Positions 29,990-39,030 of a DNA stretch of 64,000 nucleotides are shown piece after piece (positions within the stretch are counted from its first letter, which is position 1; every line of letters starts with the position of its first letter). A program made the translations under genes and the position numbers. Source of the DNA: Paenibacillus lentus (lineage in GTDB: Bacteria > Bacillota > Bacilli > Paenibacillales > Paenibacillaceae); NCBI RefSeq assembly GCF_003931855.1, contig NZ_CP034248.1, forward strand, positions 1,488,001 to 1,552,000, written 5' to 3'. The notes under the pieces are model-generated. The model made no database searches and was not told where the DNA came from. It was given only the letters and a program-made list of their open reading frames with translations.

Positions 29990-30445
29990 CGCTGTACGTA
30001 CTCCTCCTGATCCATGTCGCCTTACTTATGCAGTGGCTAAAGTGGCTTTACCTTAACATATGAATACTTTTTCAAGCAATAGTCAACCTAGGGGCATCGC
30101 TCAATTCCTACATACTACTTTCCACATATTCACTAGATAATATGAACTATTGAATGATGTAGGACAAGCATAATAGTGGCTTCTCCGATTGCTGTTCTCT
30201 TAGGCTTCTTGGGTGATACAGGTTCATAGAGTCAGAAATCCCAACTGGTCACCCTGGATGATATAGGTTCATAAAATCAGAAATTCGATCCGGTAAGATG
30301 CGGAAAACCAAGCTGTCACACTAAATGGAGTTCATGTATCTAATTACGCTTTAAATGAAGGTTGCAGGGGATTAGGTGGATTTGTTGCACCTAAAATCAA
30401 GGAACAACCCATAATTGGTTCTTTCCCTTCTTTTAATATCACGAA

Positions 30446-31962
30446 CTCAACTTTCGCAGCTTGAAATCGGCAAATAAGCCTTGATGTAACTGGGCAAGCC
30501 AGCGATCCATTGCTGTAGTTGTGTTTGAATGAGTGTTGTGATCTTCTTACTGGCTTTCTTGGAGATATCTTCGATTAATTCAATCAGTTGTTTTAAGGCT
30601 ACAGCCCAATCTAGCTGACCTACTTCATCACATAGCAAATAAAACAAGCCACCAAGCGTACGGTTGTCGGTACTTTGTCGGTGTTGCCACGCTAGCAAAA
30701 TATACCGTGAAAAAACAATCGTGGTATGGCTGATAAGGAGATCATATGAGCGTCCTTGAAACTCTTTTTGTAGGCGCAGTAAGGATTTGGCACACTTAAA
30801 GAAGACTTCGATATCCCAGCGAATGCCGTATATCTGAATCATTTTTTCTTCCGAAATCGTTAGGTCGGTGCATAGAATGGCAAGCCATTCTTTCTTTTTT
30901 GAGCGGTGACGCACGAAAACCATCATGACTGGAATCCCTGGAGACAACTCGGTACGGATAGAGCGTAAGATTCCCTTGTTTTTTCCTTGAACAGGGATGG
31001 CTTCATAATAAAGTTCTTGCAAAGATAATCGGCGTTCGTCAACAAGATAACGCTTCTTATCCGCTTTGACCATGCCGATCACATCTAGGCCTCGATCAAC
31101 GATGGCTTGGATTAATGGAGCATGTGTGAACCAACTATCCATTAGCACGTATGAAGCCTGCACACCAGCGGAAAGCGCACGATCAATCATCGATGGAATA
31201 ATTTCAGGAGCAGGAAGCAAAGCTTCGACCCGACGCTTGTAGCCAGACGTTCTCTTGTCGATCCCTTGCATGATCCCATTTATTTGCGATTTCATCGAAG
31301 CTAGCAAGGAGAAGTCAACGGGAATAAACGTATGACCATCCGACCAGCCTAGCGTAAGCATCCGAAATCCTTTATAAAAGGAACCCGTTGCATGATCTTT
31401 AAATCGAGAAAGCAGTTCAACCTTCTTGCTACGATTGCGCTCAAACATGGAGTCGTCAACAACAAATGCAGACATGCGATCTTCACCTGTCAGTGGGCGA
31501 ATTTTATCGATAGTGGAGGAACTAAGCAATGACAGAAATTTGCGCCATGCATAGCCGCTGTGATTCAGGAATCGATAGATCGCATCCTTCCCAGGAAACG
31601 TATCACCTTTCTCGCTTTCCAACAGGCGGAACCAGTTTTTGTGGTGAAACAAAAGGACAAAGACAAGCTGGAATAAAAACGAACAGGTATAACCAAATCT
31701 CTTTTTAAATCCAGCTGTTCTTAAATGTTGCAATACTTTCAGCTCTTTAAAAGCGGGTTTAATTTCATTTGGAAGTTGATTTTGTAATATGCTTTGCTCT
31801 ATCATGTAGAGGACACCTCTTCTGTATGGTAGTGATTGATTCGACACTCTCACTTTACCAAATGAAGCGGTGTTTTTCTATTATTGCAACATCCATATTC
31901 TAATCAGGGTTTATCTAATCACATCAAGCAAGTAAGCCGATTTTCGCTCTGCGAAAGTTGAG
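30446..31962 (-). mobile_element. Intact IS4-family insertion sequence (1517 bp)
   Basis: Terminal inverted repeats CTCAACTTTCGCAG (30446-30459) and CTGCGAAAGTTGAG (31949-31962). The target duplication TCACGAA is at 30439-30445 and 31963-31969 (7 bases; 5 if the repeat is extended by one base each side). The transposase stop codon lies in the inverted repeat. The target is one arm of fold-back copy C. Confidence 0.93.
30447..31805 (-). CDS. IS4-family transposase
   Basis: 452 residues from the ATG at 31805, which has AGAGGTG 10 bases upstream; the frame is open 16 codons further without a ribosome site. Catalytic residues are the Asp in AFVVDDSMFER, the Asp in VLMDSWFTH, and the Glu in the full Y-(2)-R-(3)-E-(6)-K motif YGIRWDIEVFFKCAKS. 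The gene is uninterrupted. It is not closely related to the decayed IS4-type gene at 12433-13537. Confidence 0.94.
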   Translation of the reverse strand: MIEQSILQNQLPNEIKPAFKELKVLQHLRTAGFKKRFGYTCSFLFQLVFVLLFHHKNWFRLLESEKGDTFPGKDAIYRFLNHSGYAWRKFLSLLSSSTIDKIRPLTGEDRMSAFVVDDSMFERNRSKKVELLSRFKDHATGSFYKGFRMLTLGWSDGHTFIPVDFSLLASMKSQINGIMQGIDKRTSGYKRRVEALLPAPEIIPSMIDRALSAGVQASYVLMDSWFTHAPLIQAIVDRGLDVIGMVKADKKRYLVDERRLSLQELYYEAIPVQGKNKGILRSIRTELSPGIPVMMVFVRHRSKKKEWLAILCTDLTISEEKMIQIYGIRWDIEVFFKCAKSLLRLQKEFQGRSYDLLISHTTIVFSRYILLAWQHRQSTDNRTLGGLFYLLCDEVGQLDWAVALKQLIELIEDISKKASKKITTLIQTQLQQWIAGLPSYIKAYLPISSCES

Positions 31963-32107
31963 TCACGAAATACATTTAATACTATTTCTTTTCTTTGGCG
32001 CAGAAACTAACGACTATAAATCCATTTATATAAGACGAACGAATATTCATAGGTGATTCCCCGTTATTACCCCCCAGTCCTTCTCTAAACTAAAAAGGGT
32101 TCTACAT

Positions 32108-33679
32108 TCAGAAGTTAGGCCCGCTCACGCCGTCTTCCAGAATTACTTTGGGAACCTCGGTACCTGGAGATTGAGGAGACACTTTTTCCGGGGCATCGTT
32201 AGTTTTAGCTTTGTCACTGCCGCCATCACCTCTGTCGTCATTGCTGCGGTCAGAACCGTCTTCGTCGCCATAAATGGCTATGACGGTGGGCTGTGACGGG
32301 TAGGTGTCGCGGGATAGTAGGGTTTTATCTACTGGCCTGCCGGCGACTTTTTTAATGCGATACGATTCGACGACGAATCCGGGCTTGCCTTCAACAAGAA
32401 TCTCCTGGCTTCCGGGTGAAAGAGTAGGATTAGTGACATATTTAATTGGCGCGGTGATTGTTTTAGTTGTAAATGATTCGACATCATATGTAATATCGTC
32501 AGGCCTATCACCAAACAGTTTCACGGTCAATTGATCATTCTTTATATCGGATTGAATGAGCAGGTGGCGGTCAGAGGAATTTTTGAAGCGGAAATTGATA
32601 TAGCCTCTCGCGAATGTGGCGTCCAGTCCTTTGGGGACATAGCTGACGGGCAGCGTATGATTGCGTCTTTCCACAATGTCCAACCCAGCTAAAATAACGG
32701 CATTGTACAAGGTGCTGGATACCTGGCAGATACCCCCGCCGACTCCCGGGACGAGCTTGCCTCCAAATATGACAGGTGCTTCCCGGAAGCCGTACTTGTC
32801 CTCCGCAGCTTTAATAACTTGCTCATAATCAAACGTGTCTCCAGGAGCGAGTACCATGCCGTGTATCGTACGTGCCGCAGCCCCGACATTATGACGGCGT
32901 CCATCTCCGCTTCCTTGCAGATCGGTCGTGAATTGGGCAACTTTTCGCTTAATGCCTTCCCGCTGCAGGCTGTCCATCGTCACCTGAGGATGCATCGTAT
33001 AGAGCGGCGCTTGGAGGACGAGACTCCTTCGTTCCTTGGCTTGAGGAGTTTGTCCGCTTGGCGTAGGGGCCTGTAATTTATACTGCTGCAGCAGTTCATT
33101 CTGCACTTCCTCCGGCAGCTCCTTGGGGCTGTGCTCCCAGACGAGCGCCTCGAACGTCTTCCAATCGATTCTCTGGACCGAATGGCCTGGCAGGTAGGTA
33201 ATGATATCTTCGGCTGAAATGAGGCGCACGGCGTTGACCGGGCGGCCGAACTGGCTTTGCTCCCACGCGGGGGGGAACAGTTTGCGTAATATTTTTTCAT
33301 CAAAAGTGATCCTTAGTTTCCAGGACTTGGGAAAGTGCCATCTGGCTTTTGCCCGTTCCCAGAGCGTTCCATGATGCAAACGAGCGAGTGCATCGTAAAG
33401 ATGATTCGCATCGTACCGTACGCCTAACTGCTTCCATGTCGAATCGACCTCCGTTCGCTGCACCATAACGACAACTTTTTCCTCCTCCAGGGACCGGATC
33501 ATCTCCTCGATTAAAGCTGTAGCTTCGTTCCCGTCCATTTCGCTAATATCAACTCCATTTATGGTAACGGCGGGCGGCACGCTATCTCGATTGGTATACA
33601 GATAGAGGGCTCCAAAGAAAATCGACCCCAGAAGCAGTGCGGAAGAAAGCAAAGTAGTTATCAGGTGTAATTTCTTCAT
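32108..33679 (-). CDS. VanW-family exported protein with G5 domain
   Basis: 523 residues. An N-terminal hydrophobic segment (about 5-28) would anchor or export it. The first half (about 40-215) looks like peptidoglycan-binding type 4 repeats. A VanW domain follows, with the conserved GDTFDYEQVI, GGGICQVSSTLYNAVI and RRNHTLPVSYVPKG segments (about 280-400). A G5-like segment follows (about 405-475, VEGKPGFVVESYRI). The last 60 residues are a disordered Asp/Ser/Lys-rich tail. The function of VanW proteins is not established; a cell wall role is inferred. AAAGGAG precedes the ATG. It is transcribed away from ftsE. Confidence 0.92.
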   Translation of the reverse strand: MKKLHLITTLLSSALLLGSIFFGALYLYTNRDSVPPAVTINGVDISEMDGNEATALIEEMIRSLEEEKVVVMVQRTEVDSTWKQLGVRYDANHLYDALARLHHGTLWERAKARWHFPKSWKLRITFDEKILRKLFPPAWEQSQFGRPVNAVRLISAEDIITYLPGHSVQRIDWKTFEALVWEHSPKELPEEVQNELLQQYKLQAPTPSGQTPQAKERRSLVLQAPLYTMHPQVTMDSLQREGIKRKVAQFTTDLQGSGDGRRHNVGAAARTIHGMVLAPGDTFDYEQVIKAAEDKYGFREAPVIFGGKLVPGVGGGICQVSSTLYNAVILAGLDIVERRNHTLPVSYVPKGLDATFARGYINFRFKNSSDRHLLIQSDIKNDQLTVKLFGDRPDDITYDVESFTTKTITAPIKYVTNPTLSPGSQEILVEGKPGFVVESYRIKKVAGRPVDKTLLSRDTYPSQPTVIAIYGDEDGSDRSNDDRGDGGSDKAKTNDAPEKVSPQSPGTEVPKVILEDGVSGPNF

Positions 33680-33901
33680 GTGGTTCTCCTTTCAAAACTT
33701 AGGAAATATGGCGTACAGACATATATATGATGAAATTCTGGAAACTTTCAGTGGTTCAGGGTACTCAAGAGGTAACATATTTGTTACAATAAAAAACGGG
33801 CTGATGAATTAACTCAGCTTTTAAAGGAATTGGCTAGAAAGTGTCGAAATGAAATACAGGCAGCCTAGTGATGAAGGAATCAAGGTTTAGGACGTGATGA
33901 A

Positions 33902-34588
33902 TTGATAGAAATGCAAGATGTTTGGAAGACCTATCCGAACGGAACTCATGCCCTTCGCGGTGTTTCGGTTCAGATTGACCGCAATGAATTCGTATATGTC
34001 GTCGGGCCCTCGGGAGCAGGGAAATCGACGTTCATGAAGCTTATATATCGAGAAGAAGTACCGACCAAAGGACAAATTTCAGTAAACGGCTTTAATATCG
34101 GCAGGCTGAAGCCGCGGAAGATACCTTATGTGCGCCGCAATATCGGCGTGATTTTCCAGGATTTCCGGCTGCTGCCGAAGCTGACGGCCTATGAAAATGT
34201 GGCCTTTGCACTAGAAGTCATCGAGGCGCCTAAGAAAGTGATCAAGAAGCGCGTGATGGAAGTATTGGATCTGGTGGGCCTTAAGAATAAGGCAAATCGC
34301 GATCCGTCGCAGTTGTCGGGAGGAGAGCAGCAGCGCGTGGCCATCGCCCGGGCGATTGTTAACAACCCGTCGGTCATCATTGCGGATGAGCCGACTGGGA
34401 ACCTTGACCCTGAGACCTCTTGGGGCATTATGCAGCTGCTGGACGAGATTAATTTCAGGGGAACAACGATTGTCATGGCTACTCACAATAAAGACATTGT
34501 AAACAGTATGCGTAAACGAGTTATCGCCATCGAGCATGGCCACATTGTTCGGGATGAACAGAGAGGGGAATATGGTTATGATTTTTAG
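33902..34588 (+). CDS. ftsE: Cell division ABC transporter ATPase FtsE
   Basis: 228 residues, start TTG at 33902 (an ATG lies three codons on; the ribosome site is weak for both). Walker A GPSGAGKS, signature LSGGEQQR and Walker B VIIADEP are intact, and the C-terminal GHIVRDEQRGEYG is typical of Bacillota FtsE. FtsE hydrolyses ATP at the inner membrane to drive FtsX, which controls peptidoglycan hydrolases outside. The order ftsE-ftsX-peptidase-ctpB-minJ matches the neighbourhood of these genes in Bacillus except for the peptidase type. Confidence 0.97.
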   Translation: MIEMQDVWKTYPNGTHALRGVSVQIDRNEFVYVVGPSGAGKSTFMKLIYREEVPTKGQISVNGFNIGRLKPRKIPYVRRNIGVIFQDFRLLPKLTAYENVAFALEVIEAPKKVIKKRVMEVLDLVGLKNKANRDPSQLSGGEQQRVAIARAIVNNPSVIIADEPTGNLDPETSWGIMQLLDEINFRGTTIVMATHNKDIVNSMRKRVIAIEHGHIVRDEQRGEYGYDF

Positions 34589-35492
34589 CACCCTCTTGAG
34601 ACATCTGCGCGAAGGCTCGAAGAATGTTTTTCGGAACGGCTGGATGTCGGTGGCTTCCATTACGTCCATCATTGTGTCCTTGTTCATATTAGGTGTATTT
34701 ATTCTGCTGGTGCTTAATGTAAATTCGTTCGCAGATGACGCGGACAGCATGGTGCAAATTAAGACGTACCTTAACTCCAATGTCGACGATAGTATGCGGG
34801 AGAAGCTGCATAACGACATCGCGGCGATGGAGGAGGTCAGCAAAGTTACCTTCATCCCTAAAGCAGAAGGACTTAAAGATTTTCGCGAACAGCTCGGGGA
34901 AGAAGGCAAGGATTTGCTCGAAGGGTACGATGAGACGACGAATCCGATTCCGGATACGCTGCAGATCGAGGTCGTTGAACCAACTACGGTTCCATTCGTC
35001 GCCTCGAAGATTGAGCAGCTCAACACTAAATATCCGGATGAACCGATATATAAAGTAAGATACGGGCAGGGAACGACAGAGAAGCTGTTCAAGATTACCC
35101 GTGCCGTTCGTAACATCGGCTTTGCCTTTGTGGCCGGTCTTGGATTAATGGCGATGTTCCTGATTTCGAATACGATCCGCGTAACGATATTAGCCCGTCG
35201 CCGGGAAATTGGCATTATGAAGCTGGTAGGTGCGACGAATATGTTTATTCGTTGGCCGTTTTTTGTAGAAGGTGCACTAATCGGGCTTATTGGTTCAGCA
35301 ATTACGGTTGGTATTCTGTTTTTCGGGTACAACCAGCTGGTGTTTTCTGTGAAAGAGGATATTACCCTGGCCTTCCATTTAGTTCCGCTTCAAGAGGTTG
35401 GCATCCAACTGTCCGTGCTTTTGGTTGGACTGGGTCTGCTTATCGGAATATGGGGAAGTACAGTTTCCATACGTAGATTTCTTAAAGTGTAG
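34578..35492 (+). CDS. ftsX: Cell division protein FtsX
   Basis: 304 residues from the ATG at 34578, which is 9 bases after GAGAGGGG and overlaps ftsE by 11 bases; the ATG at 34572 is too close to that site. FtsX architecture is seen: one helix near 25-48, an extracellular domain of about 120 residues, then three helices, with the loop LARRREIGIMKLVGATN between helices two and three. It transmits FtsE activity to cell wall hydrolases. Confidence 0.97.
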   Translation: MIFSTLLRHLREGSKNVFRNGWMSVASITSIIVSLFILGVFILLVLNVNSFADDADSMVQIKTYLNSNVDDSMREKLHNDIAAMEEVSKVTFIPKAEGLKDFREQLGEEGKDLLEGYDETTNPIPDTLQIEVVEPTTVPFVASKIEQLNTKYPDEPIYKVRYGQGTTEKLFKITRAVRNIGFAFVAGLGLMAMFLISNTIRVTILARRREIGIMKLVGATNMFIRWPFFVEGALIGLIGSAITVGILFFGYNQLVFSVKEDITLAFHLVPLQEVGIQLSVLLVGLGLLIGIWGSTVSIRRFLKV

Positions 35493-35509
35493 TTGTAAGG
35501 GAGAACAAA

Positions 35510-36754
35510 ATGAAGAAGGACGGGGAAGCGAAGTTGAAAAAGTGGATATCCATTGTTGTCGTAATCACTTTAGCCGTTATAATCTTCCAACCTGATAATG
35601 GCTACGCTAAAAGTAAAACAATCAGTCAAATTGATAAAGAATTGAAGCAGTTGCAGGAGCAGGCTAAGCAAGCGAAGAAGCAGCAGGAGAAAGCCGCTCA
35701 GCAAAAGCAGGAAGCCCAGCATTACGTCAACAAGAATACAAATTATCTCAATGAAGTTCTAAGGCAGATGGATGTCGTGAGCAACGAGCTCGCCAAAATT
35801 TCCATGCAAATTCATGATACAGAGGAAAGTCTCAGAAATACAGCTTTAAAGCTGAGCGAGACGGAGGCGCGAATTGAAGAGCGCTCTGGTTTATTGGATT
35901 CCCGCGTACGCTTAATGTATACCGACGGGGCTGTATCGTATTTGGATGTGCTGCTGTCGTCGACCAGTTTTACGGATTTTCTCGAGCGGGCGGACTCCTT
36001 GCAAGCAATCGCGAATCAGGATCAATTGCTGCTTAAGGAGCATAAAGAGGACAAGCTCTTGATTGAAGAGCAGAAGGCTCAATTGGAGCAGGATTATGCC
36101 AAAGTAAAGCAACTGTATGCAGATGCCGAGGCGCGTAAGAGCGAACTGGAGCAGAAGGAGATCGAGAAGCAGCAGTTGATTGCCAAATACCATGCCGAGA
36201 TCGAGGAGTCGGATGATATTAGCGAGGAGCAGGAGCAGCTTCTTATTGAGCTGGCGACGAAGCGGGCGGCATTGGAGAAAGAGAAGAATAAGCTAAAGGC
36301 TGCGCAAGTGTATACTTATAAGAAGAAATCATCATCCGGCTCGGGCGGATTTAAAGGGAATGGCGGCTCAATGGCGCTTCCGGTCAGTGGAGCTCGCTTA
36401 TCTTCGAATTATGGAACACGGGTTCATCCGATTAGCGGTAAGGTGAAGAAGCATACAGGCATTGACTTAGCGGCTCCACAGGGTACGGACATCAAGGCGG
36501 CTGAAGGTGGCGTGGTCATCGTTGCCGAGTGGTGGAGCGGTTACGGTAACACGGTTATTATCGACCATGGTGATAACGTATGGACGCTGTATGCACATAT
36601 TCGCAACGGTGGAATCAAGGTTGAGAAAGGCGATCAGGTCAAGCGTGGACAGAAAATTGCTGAAGTGGGCAGCACAGGAAATTCGACAGGCCCGCACTTG
36701 CATTTTGAAGTTCGGATTAACGGTAGCCCGGTAGACCCATCCCCTTATTTGTAG
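35510..36754 (+). CDS. Coiled-coil M23 peptidase, likely FtsEX-controlled murein hydrolase
   Basis: 414 residues. There is an N-terminal export signal (about 12-33, cleaved near NGYAKSK), then a long coiled coil (about 38-275, very rich in Gln/Glu/Lys), then a flexible Ser/Gly linker and a LytM/M23 domain (about 290-414). The zinc ligands are intact: HTGIDLAA (His and Asp) and HLHFEV (His-x-His). The architecture is that of EnvC in Gram-negatives, whose coiled coil binds FtsX. Its position 17 bases after ftsX suggests the same partnership here. AAGGGAG precedes the ATG. Confidence 0.94.
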   Translation: MKKDGEAKLKKWISIVVVITLAVIIFQPDNGYAKSKTISQIDKELKQLQEQAKQAKKQQEKAAQQKQEAQHYVNKNTNYLNEVLRQMDVVSNELAKISMQIHDTEESLRNTALKLSETEARIEERSGLLDSRVRLMYTDGAVSYLDVLLSSTSFTDFLERADSLQAIANQDQLLLKEHKEDKLLIEEQKAQLEQDYAKVKQLYADAEARKSELEQKEIEKQQLIAKYHAEIEESDDISEEQEQLLIELATKRAALEKEKNKLKAAQVYTYKKKSSSGSGGFKGNGGSMALPVSGARLSSNYGTRVHPISGKVKKHTGIDLAAPQGTDIKAAEGGVVIVAEWWSGYGNTVIIDHGDNVWTLYAHIRNGGIKVEKGDQVKRGQKIAEVGSTGNSTGPHLHFEVRINGSPVDPSPYL

Positions 36755-36810
36755 TAGATTCAATGGACTTTTTCATCTGGCACTTATAAAATAGAATTAT
36801 GCGATATTAA

Positions 36811-36848
36811 AACGGATACCGTCCAAGCAGGATGAATATCCGTTTTTC
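36811..36848 (+). terminator. Terminator after the M23 peptidase gene
   Basis: AACGGATA (36811-36818) pairs with TATCCGTT (36837-36844), followed by TTTCC. It separates the ftsEX group from the protease gene. Confidence 0.75.
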
Positions 36849-36956
36849 CTTCTTTACTCGCTGTATATATTCCGTACAAGCTGAACATATACTATGATGG
36901 TTATAAAAGGTGGGCTTCGAGTCGGCCGAATTACACAGAGGCGGTGAAATTCATTC

Positions 36957-38402
36957 ATGTTCAAGGGACGCACAGTTACTCTACTCGTTTTGGTTGCTAT
37001 GGTGGTTAGTAGTCTACTCACCGTGACTTTGTCGAGCCAATGGAGCTTAGCTGGTTCGGGACAGTTGTCGAGCGGCTTATTCGCAGATATCGGTGGACAA
37101 TCGAAGAACGATATGAAGAAAATCGAGACTGCGTTGGATCTGATAACTAAAAACTATGTAGAAAAAGTGGAGCGCAGCAAGCTTGTAGACGGGGCTATCA
37201 ATGGAATGATGAATGCGCTGGAAGATCCATTCTCTTCTTACATGGCAGGGGCGACAGCCCAGCAATTTTCGGAGCAAATCGAGGGATCCTTTACGGGAAT
37301 CGGTGCAGAGGTATCGATGGAGAACGGCAATGTGGTCGTTGTTTCGCCGATCAAGGGATCTCCAGCGGAGAAGGCTGGAATTAAGCCGAAGGATATTTTA
37401 TTGTCTGTGAATGGACATTCGTTTGAGGGGCTGACATTGAATGAGGCTGTGACCAAAATCCGCGGCCCCAAAGGGACGGAAGCGAAAATAAAGGTGAAAC
37501 GCTCCGGTGCTGCAGAAGCCTTGGAATTTACGATTGTCCGGGATGATATTGCCCTAGAAACGGTTAATGCACGCATGGAGGATGACAAGATCGGCTTGAT
37601 CGAAATTACGGAGTTCTCGATGAACACGGCGAGCCGCTTCAAGAAAGAACTGGAGATGCTGGAGAGCCAAGGGATGAAGGGTCTCGTGATCGATGTACGG
37701 AATAATCCGGGCGGCGTACTGCCAATCGTGATTGAAATGTCAGAGATGTTCGTGCCCAAAGGCAAGGGAATCGTCCAGGTTGAGGATAAGAACGGTCGCC
37801 GCGAGGCTACGCTCTCAGAAGGCTCCGGCAAATCGTATCCGATTGTCGTCGTCACGAATAAAGGCAGCGCTAGTGCCTCGGAGATCCTTGCCGGCGCATT
37901 GCAGGAATCCGCGGGGGCGAAACTGGTCGGTGAGCCGACCTATGGCAAGGGAACCGTGCAATCAAGCTACTCCCAGGAGATGGGGGATGGCAGCATGCTG
38001 AAAATTACGATCGCCAAGTGGCTGACGCCAAAAGGGGAGTGGATTCATCAGAAAGGGATCCAGCCGGACGTTAACGTATCGCAGCCCGATTATTTCTCGG
38101 TAGCCCCTATTAATAAGGAAAAAACCTATAAATACGATATGCTCGGTGAAGATGTGAAGAGCGCACAGATTATGCTTAAGGGGCTGGGTTTTGATCCGGG
38201 CAGGGCAGATGGTTATTTTGATAAAAATACAGAGCGTGCGCTGAAAAAATTCCAGAGCGCTCATGAGCTCGAAGCAAACGGGGTACTTGAAGCAAAGACC
38301 GCAGAAAAGTTGGAGAGCAAGCTAATTGAGCTCATCCGCGACCCGAAGAATGATGCACAATTGAACCGTGCCCTGGAGGAAATCCGGAAGGAATTATCCT
38401 AA
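36957..38402 (+). CDS. Carboxyl-terminal processing protease (S41), CtpB-like
   Basis: 481 residues. A signal anchor lies at about 5-30. A PDZ domain (about 100-180, FTGIGAEVSMENGNVVV) is followed by the S41 catalytic core, whose nucleophile is a serine in NKGSASASEI and whose base is the lysine in YGKGTVQSS. A peptidoglycan-binding type 1 domain lies at about 395-455 (AQIMLKGLGFDPGRADGYF). CtpB in Bacillus works in the intermembrane space of the forespore to trigger sigma-K processing; the neighbouring ftsEX and minJ-like genes agree with that locus. A sporulation role here is inference. Confidence 0.94.
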   Translation: MFKGRTVTLLVLVAMVVSSLLTVTLSSQWSLAGSGQLSSGLFADIGGQSKNDMKKIETALDLITKNYVEKVERSKLVDGAINGMMNALEDPFSSYMAGATAQQFSEQIEGSFTGIGAEVSMENGNVVVVSPIKGSPAEKAGIKPKDILLSVNGHSFEGLTLNEAVTKIRGPKGTEAKIKVKRSGAAEALEFTIVRDDIALETVNARMEDDKIGLIEITEFSMNTASRFKKELEMLESQGMKGLVIDVRNNPGGVLPIVIEMSEMFVPKGKGIVQVEDKNGRREATLSEGSGKSYPIVVVTNKGSASASEILAGALQESAGAKLVGEPTYGKGTVQSSYSQEMGDGSMLKITIAKWLTPKGEWIHQKGIQPDVNVSQPDYFSVAPINKEKTYKYDMLGEDVKSAQIMLKGLGFDPGRADGYFDKNTERALKKFQSAHELEANGVLEAKTAEKLESKLIELIRDPKNDAQLNRALEEIRKELS

Positions 38403-38420
38403 AGGGCGTCGAATCCATTA

Positions 38421-38450
38421 AGAGGGCTGATCTCAGCCTTCTTTTTTTCT
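38421..38450 (+). terminator. Terminator after the CtpB-like gene
   Basis: AGGGCTGA and TCAGCCTT form an eight-pair stem with a 2-base TC loop (perhaps opened further in practice), followed by CTTTTTTTCTT. Confidence 0.8.
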
Positions 38451-38508
38451 TAAAATGATTGTTGACTGAACCGTTATAGATGGCTGGAGGGGCGTTATGG
38501 AGCCTGCT

Positions 38509-38624
38509 GGCGGAACGGCCAGATGGTAGGTTGTATGCTGCCTATTGGCGGCAGGGCCGAATGGTGGGCTTTGTGCTGCTTGTTAGTGGAACGGCCAGAT
38601 GGTGAGGAGGGTATCCTGTCTACT
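38509..38624 (+). repeat. Tandem array, 38-bp period, three copies
   Basis: Units start at 38509, 38547 and 38585. Shared elements are GGCGG, GGCC, ATGGT and TGCTGC. The third copy is more diverged and slightly longer. Confidence 0.85.
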
Positions 38625-38792
38625 GGCAAACGTTAGTATGTTTGTCGAAGCAACCGCTTTGATGATGCTGGTGAAGTTTGTTGTAATGTTTGCTGGCGAG
38701 ATCACTTCGTAGGCGTTATGTGGCGTTATGTAATAAGTAATAATTGGATTTGTGGCATTTAAAATGTGCAATTGAACACCCAACGAATAATT

Positions 38793-38872
38793 AGCTGGAT
38801 TTCCAGTACTTAAAATGAGACTCAATAGGAAAGTTAGGCGAAAAATGTACTTTAAATACTAGGAATACAGCT
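38793..38872. repeat. Fold-back repeat, related to the A/B/C family
   Basis: AGCTGGATTTCCAGTACTTA (from 38793) and TAAATACTAGGAATACAGCT (to 38872) belong to 22-base arms that pair at 18 of 22 positions. A direct echo of the left arm (GGATTTGTGGCATTTAAAATG, split here by length) starts near 38756. TGGATTTC followed by GTA and TAA is shared with the arms of copies A-C. Confidence 0.6.
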
Positions 38873-39030
38873 ATTTTTCCTGAACAGCATAAATAGATGA
38901 AATAGATACAAGTTATCCAACTAAATCAAATACCACTAAATCAAAATAGCAGCGTGAATGATAAACACCGATTGTAAAACGATTTTACAACGGATGTACT
39001 TTTTTACAAGGATAGGAGCGTGAACACCTC

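Larger units (their letters stand above)
30315..32032 (-). repeat. Fold-back intergenic repeat, copy C, split by an insertion sequence
   Basis: TAAATGGAGTTCATGT lies at 30322-30337. Its partner arm CACGAAATACATTTA lies at 31964-31978, beyond the IS4-type element, and the outer segment ending in CTATAAATCCATTTATA ends near 32032. Read as reverse complement without the IS, it aligns along its whole length with copies A and B. Upstream of it, two diverged copies of GGTTCATAGAGTCAGAAAT lie at about 30219 and 30257. Confidence 0.85.

Noticed and set aside
30210-30285. Two short copies of GGTTCATAGAGTCAGAAAT as an operator
   Set aside because: They resemble internal parts of the fold-back repeat and lie far from any start codon.
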